Assembly: GCA_963732365.1 (NCBI GenBank) | Contig: CAVSZC010000008.1 | Location: 1 to 64,000, forward strand | DNA: 64,000 nt | Direction: 5' to 3' | DNA from: SR-FBR-E99 sp963732365 | GTDB taxonomy: Bacteria; Bacteroidota; Bacteroidia; Bacteroidales; VadinHA17 | Shown: positions 60,324 through 64,000 of the stretch, one piece after another | How positions within the stretch are numbered: the stretch's first letter is position 1 | Layout of the letters: each line of letters opens with the position of its first letter | Position numbers and translations under genes: made by a program | Notes under the pieces: generated by a model | Told to the model about the DNA's origin: nothing | Databases searched by the model: none | What the model saw: only the letters and a program-made list of their open reading frames with translations

Positions 60324-63300
60324 TCATTCCATGCGTCCGTTTTGCTTTTTTTGGACCCTGAGGTTCCCGAAGAAGGAAATGATACGCTTAAGCACCTCGT
60401 AATAGAGAAGGATATAAAGAACAAGTGTTGAGAAGAGCACCAGAAGAATGTTGAAGGTGAAGGTGTCAGTCTTATATCCGAAAAAGCTTTTTACCGGTGC
60501 CATGAAGTGGGTGCGGAAGCTTAACCCTCCTGCGTGCTGTGGTTCGAGATAGATAAGGTCGATGTTTTGTATAAATCTTCCCTTGTATTCCAGGATCTTA
60601 TTCTTTTCATATACTTTTCGTACTATTTCCTCAAGCTTGTCATTATGGTAGTTATTATACAGACTGTTCAGTACCTGCCTGTTATTACTCACGAAGTTAT
60701 CAAGCCTGAGGTCAGCGGCATTGCTGATCTTCCTGAATTCCCTCTCCGTCTCCGAGAGCCAGACGAAAGCCCGCCTGCCAAGATCTGCAGTGAAGAGTCC
60801 GGCAGTGACAGAATCAATGCCGGTGAACGGCTTAAGGCTTCCGGCTGAGGCAATGGTCCCGAATTCGTTCCTGATAAGTTTAAGGTTGTTCGCATCAGGA
60901 GAGACCCTTACTTCCCCTTCCATGTTTCTCATGGCCACTTCAAGAGCGTCCATGACCCGTGGTATACGATAAATGGTGTTAAAGTCCGCGATGCTTATCT
61001 GCTGCCTCAGAGGATAGACCCTGAGCCCATATTCATTACCGGTGAACTGTCTGACCATCAGTGCCTCATAGGCCCAGCGGGTGGGCATGGCCTCTGCTAT
61101 CAGGGGTACCTTGTCGACACTGCCTATCTTCCTGTTCAGCTTGTCAAATGGAAACATCGCACCGCTGAGTACCATCATCGGGATCATCAGAACAGGGATG
61201 ACAATATATATCGTTATTGCCGAGTTGAATGCCGATGAGATATTCAGCCCTATCATGTTGGCACAGAAGGCAGTGGTGAACAGTACAGCCCAGTATGAAA
61301 AGAACAGTCCTTTGATTCCCAGTACAGGATTGGCAACAATGAGGAAGAGAAAGGTCTGCAAGCCTGAGATCAGTATCAGTACTGCCACCTTCGACAGAAG
61401 GTAGCTTCCCCGGCTGAGATTAAGGAAGTGTTCCCTCTTGAGTATCTTCCTGTCTCTGAACAGCTCTTCGGCGCTTATTGTCAGGCCAAGGAAGAGAGCT
61501 ACTATGACGCTCATGAATATGTATATGGGAATATTTTCATTTTCCCTGAATACATATACATCTGATGAAGGATCTGCAATGTATCTTATTATGAATGAGA
61601 GTATCAGGCCGAGGACCGGACCTTCCAGCAGCATCAGCATAAGATACTGACTGTTGGCTGCCTTACTCCTTACATCGCGTGAAAGGTATATCGAAACCTG
61701 CTTCCACCAGCCGGGTCTGTGCAGATTAGAAAAGGCAGGGGTGGCAACCTCATTCCCTTCAACAGCTGGGTGTCTCTTTCTGAAGGCTTCGGCCCACTCG
61801 GCAGGAGACACTCTCCTTTTGTCGGTATCGCGGCCGTACTCATCAAGTACCCTGGCCTCAAGGATATTGAAGAGCGTCTCTGAATTCGCATTACCGCATG
61901 AGGGGCATTCGCCCACTTCATTGTTTATCTGTGCATCAAGAGTTTTAAAGTGTACTATGGCTTCAATAGGATTGCCGTAGAAGACCATATGGCCATTCTG
62001 ATCGAGTACAAGTATATTGTCAAAACCCTTGAATATTTCCGAAGAGGGCTGATGCACCACCGTTATCACCAGTTTTCCCTTGAATGTAAGGTCATGGAGC
62101 AGGTCAATAACGTTCTCGGAGTCACGTGATGACAATCCTGATGTCGGTTCGTCAAGGAAGAGCACGGAGGGCTCCCTGACAAGCTCCAGCGCTATATTCA
62201 GCCTCTTTCTCTGTCCTCCGCTTATTATCTTGTCGAGAGGAGAGCCAACCCTGTAATTCCTTTTTTCGTACAGACCAAGCATTACCAGTGTCTGGTTGAC
62301 TATATCCGTAAGCTCTTTCCTGCTTCTTCCGGCAAGGCAGAGCGAGGCTGCATAGAAGAGATTGTCAAACACTGTCAGCTCTTCAACAAGGAGGTCGTCC
62401 TGCGGGACATACCCTATCACACCGTCAAGCTTGTCACTCTGCGAGTAGATTGACGTTCCGTTGATCCTGACATCACCTGACTCCGGTTTCAGAAGTCCGC
62501 TCAGCAGGTTCAGCAGAGTGGTCTTACCGGTACCGCTTGCCCCAAGTATGCCTGTCAGTTTACCCTCACGGGTTGAAAAACTCAGGTCAGTAATGGCTGG
62601 TGAGCCGTCCGGGAAGCTGTAGGTAAGCCGGTCAGCAACAAAGGAAAGCCGAAGGACATCGGCATATGAAACATATCTGGCAGTTACATCACCGTAATAG
62701 ACCGTCAGTGAAGGAGGTGCCTGCACTGAGCTGCCCTGGGCAAAAGAATAGATCTTGCTCCCTGTCATCGGAAGTCCGTTCAGTAGGGCTGTCCCTGAGC
62801 AGAACGAACGTATGAAATAAAGATTGACACTGGCAATCTTCAGAAACACAAAAAAACCACTTCCTGCATCATAGCTTTCGTCAGAGCCTCCGGCACCTAT
62901 CAGCATGATAGCCGGATCAATGAATTTATCCTTCTCCTCTTCCCTCGTAAAAAGCCATATGCTCTGAAACTCTTCCTGTGACACCATGAAAACCTCTGCT
63001 ATGGTATTGATGATGTTCATCCTCTGACGTGTGTACTGCTTGTCAGAGTCGATCAGTTCAAAACATCTCAGGAGGGCAATTATTCTCTGCTCCTGTGACA
63101 GGGTCTTGTTAATCTGCTTGCAAAGTGTGAAAATCCTGACGGAGTCTCTCACAGAGGCTGTGTCTGTGTCAGTTCTGGGCTTATCCACCTGCAGCGGTCC
63201 GGCATTGTCAAGGAAGAGCCGCATATATTCAGATGCGCTTTTATGGGGCAGCTGCTTATTAAGGAATTCAGAGACATAATTCATCTCGCTTTGCAGCATA

Positions 63301-63365
63301 CCTCCGTCCTGCTTTACTATCAGGGCGAACAGCTCCATCATTGCCCGCAGGATCTCTTCACTCAT
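60324..63365 (-). CDS. TerB-like + ABC ATPase + ABC-2/ABCG-type permease fusion
   Basis: The protein has 1013 residues. Residues 1-140 are helical and TerB-like ('VKQDGGMLQSEMNYVSEFLN'). About 155-235 form a small strand-rich domain that may be a degenerate FHA fold. The ATPase follows with Walker A 'GASGTGKTT' (275-283), 'YVPQDDLLVEELTVFDNLFY', signature 'SGGQRKRLNIALELV' (382-396) and Walker B 'VLFLDEPTSGLSSRD'. A 'GECPSCG' pair (C487, C490) could bind zinc. The second half is an ABC-2 permease with six or seven helices and a large soluble loop at about 780-950. The ATPase-before-permease order is that of ABCG half-transporters, which act as dimers, usually exporting lipids or lipid-linked substrates. 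The substrate here is unknown. Confidence 0.88.
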   Translation of the reverse strand: MSEEILRAMMELFALIVKQDGGMLQSEMNYVSEFLNKQLPHKSASEYMRLFLDNAGPLQVDKPRTDTDTASVRDSVRIFTLCKQINKTLSQEQRIIALLRCFELIDSDKQYTRQRMNIINTIAEVFMVSQEEFQSIWLFTREEEKDKFIDPAIMLIGAGGSDESYDAGSGFFVFLKIASVNLYFIRSFCSGTALLNGLPMTGSKIYSFAQGSSVQAPPSLTVYYGDVTARYVSYADVLRLSFVADRLTYSFPDGSPAITDLSFSTREGKLTGILGASGTGKTTLLNLLSGLLKPESGDVRINGTSIYSQSDKLDGVIGYVPQDDLLVEELTVFDNLFYAASLCLAGRSRKELTDIVNQTLVMLGLYEKRNYRVGSPLDKIISGGQRKRLNIALELVREPSVLFLDEPTSGLSSRDSENVIDLLHDLTFKGKLVITVVHQPSSEIFKGFDNILVLDQNGHMVFYGNPIEAIVHFKTLDAQINNEVGECPSCGNANSETLFNILEARVLDEYGRDTDKRRVSPAEWAEAFRKRHPAVEGNEVATPAFSNLHRPGWWKQVSIYLSRDVRSKAANSQYLMLMLLEGPVLGLILSFIIRYIADPSSDVYVFRENENIPIYIFMSVIVALFLGLTISAEELFRDRKILKREHFLNLSRGSYLLSKVAVLILISGLQTFLFLIVANPVLGIKGLFFSYWAVLFTTAFCANMIGLNISSAFNSAITIYIVIPVLMIPMMVLSGAMFPFDKLNRKIGSVDKVPLIAEAMPTRWAYEALMVRQFTGNEYGLRVYPLRQQISIADFNTIYRIPRVMDALEVAMRNMEGEVRVSPDANNLKLIRNEFGTIASAGSLKPFTGIDSVTAGLFTADLGRRAFVWLSETEREFRKISNAADLRLDNFVSNNRQVLNSLYNNYHNDKLEEIVRKVYEKNKILEYKGRFIQNIDLIYLEPQHAGGLSFRTHFMAPVKSFFGYKTDTFTFNILLVLFSTLVLYILLYYEVLKRIISFFGNLRVQKKQNGRME

Positions 63366-63562
63366 TTGTCAGATAATGTACAGGTTTAGGGAGAGCCAAC
63401 AAGATAAAAAAAAATTAAGAGAAAATTACTGACAGCCGGAGCTGACATTGATCTTCAGGTAAAAGTTACTGGCCGAAGAATTAGTACACCTATTTACAAA
63501 ATTAATCCACACCTCTGTGGGGGCTTTGTCATACCTTGTCATACTCCAAATTGTCGAGCAGT
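63366..63562. other. spacer right of the ABC transporter gene
   Basis: I see an A-run (GATAAAAAAAAATTAAG) near 63400 and nothing resembling a gene, RNA or exact promoter. Transcription of the ABC gene (leftward) and of the small ORF (rightward) must both start here. Confidence 0.4.
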
Positions 63563-63667
63563 ATGAGTGCTACAGACCCGAGGCTTAAGAGAATAACATG
63601 GTTGATGGGCATCATATTAATGAGTCTGGTTGTTGCTGTTGTGATACTCGTTTTCATAATTTTTTAG
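63563..63667 (+). CDS. possible 34-residue membrane peptide
   Basis: ATG 63563 to TAG 63667 codes a 34-residue peptide. Its first ten residues are 'MSATDPRLKR', which are charged, and the rest is one continuous hydrophobic helix ending 'VVILVFIIF'. The positive-inside layout fits a single-pass inner-membrane microprotein. It stands 75 bp before the SusC-like gene in the same direction. There is no strong Shine-Dalgarno, which is normal in Bacteroidota. It is short enough to be a chance ORF; the clean amphipathic split argues for a gene. Confidence 0.45.
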   Translation: MSATDPRLKRITWLMGIILMSLVVAVVILVFIIF

Positions 63668-63742
63668 TGGTCAGTACACCTTAAGTTATTATACAGTGAA
63701 AAATCTGAAGAACAATTAAATCATAAACCTAATCAATCAACT

Positions 63743-64000
63743 ATGACAGAACTAATCAATGAAATCAGAGGATCCCTTCAGCGCGGTTCACGTGTGTTGA
63801 GGGCTTTGCTGGTCTTTACCCTGCTGATGATTTCGTTACCCTCCTTTGCACAGAATATCACTGTCAGAGGGGTGGTAACCGATGCCCAGACAGGAGAGGC
63901 AATGATCGGCCTGAACGTTATTATCAAGGGAACGGCCCGAGGTGTCGCCACAGATATGAATGGCAGTTACACCATCACCGACTGTCCGCCTGACGCCATA
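63743..64000 (+). CDS. SusC/RagA-type TonB-dependent outer-membrane protein, 5' part
   Basis: From ATG 63743 the frame stays open for 86 codons to the window edge. It codes for a signal peptide ('LRALLVFTLLMISLPSFAQ') and then 'ITVRGVVTDAQTGEAMIGLN' and 'VIIKGTARGVATDMNGSYTI'. This is the CarboxypepD_reg-like N-terminal extension that opens SusC/RagA-type receptors; the plug and barrel would follow outside the window. No STN domain precedes it, so it is unlikely to be FecR-regulated. The immediate context is the ABC transporter (divergent) and the small ORF; a susD would be expected further right. Confidence 0.85.
   Translation, partial: MTELINEIRGSLQRGSRVLRALLVFTLLMISLPSFAQNITVRGVVTDAQTGEAMIGLNVIIKGTARGVATDMNGSYTITDCPPDAI

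Overview
The window is chromosomal DNA of a member of the Bacteroidota, probably a Bacteroidales-like environmental lineage; I cannot name a genus. The evidence is a type IX secretion (T9SS) and gliding-associated adhesin with its PorP/SprF partner, a SusC/RagA-type receptor start at the right edge, an ECF sigma/FecR pair with carboxypeptidase-regulatory-like proteins, the b-type SdhC-SdhA-SdhB complex, many lipoproteins, and upstream motifs of the form TAnnTTTG, the -7 element of the Bacteroidota housekeeping sigma factor. Most genes are intact, densely packed and of ordinary base composition.

Layout. 1-5.1 kb: 3' part of a giant SprB-like repeat protein broken by many small frameshifts, then an intact PorP/SprF gene. 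5.1-11.3 kb: envelope polysaccharide genes (SAM methyltransferase, YfhO-type membrane protein, flippase, glycosyltransferase). 11.3-18.9 kb: glyS, nadB, a CPBP protease, dusB, an unknown gene and an M24 aminopeptidase. 18.9-22.3 kb: sdhCAB. 22.3-30.5 kb: hydrolase, lipoprotein GH29 fucosidase, S41 protease with dCMP deaminase, PhzF, MBL hydrolase, an acyltransferase-like membrane protein and a FAS1 lipoprotein.

30.5-33.9 kb is the accessory-looking segment. A relatively A+T-rich gene coding for a TIR + TolB-like + TPR protein lies between two 60-bp direct repeats. The right repeat runs into the 3' end of a tRNA-Leu(CAA) gene, and the left one carries a copy of that tRNA end. A perfect 14-bp inverted repeat also brackets the gene. 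On the other side of the tRNA, a 159-bp unit is tandemly duplicated, and each copy holds a hairpin element that begins with the first bases of the tRNA. This is the part most likely to hold something undescribed.

33.9-45.9 kb: DUF1080 lipoprotein, dxs, OmpA-like lipoprotein, a four-gene unit (paralogue A, ECF sigma, FecR, paralogue B with an STN domain), a radical SAM/SPASM protein and a penicillin acylase family hydrolase. 45.9-50.2 kb: the translation block rplM-rpsI-rpsB-tsf-(small membrane protein)-pyrH-frr on the minus strand. 50.4-58.9 kb: a tightly overlapping plus-strand run (O-antigen-ligase-like, guanine deaminase, alkyladenine glycosylase, DUF2723 membrane protein, polysaccharide deacetylase, purD, membrane protein). 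58.9-63.4 kb: two exported proteins of unknown function and a large TerB/ABCG-type transporter. At the right edge are a 34-codon membrane-peptide ORF and the first 86 codons of a SusC-like receptor.

All calls come from reading the sequence and its translations; no database search was run. Family names rest on motifs I recognise, and residue numbers are counted from the start codon I chose.
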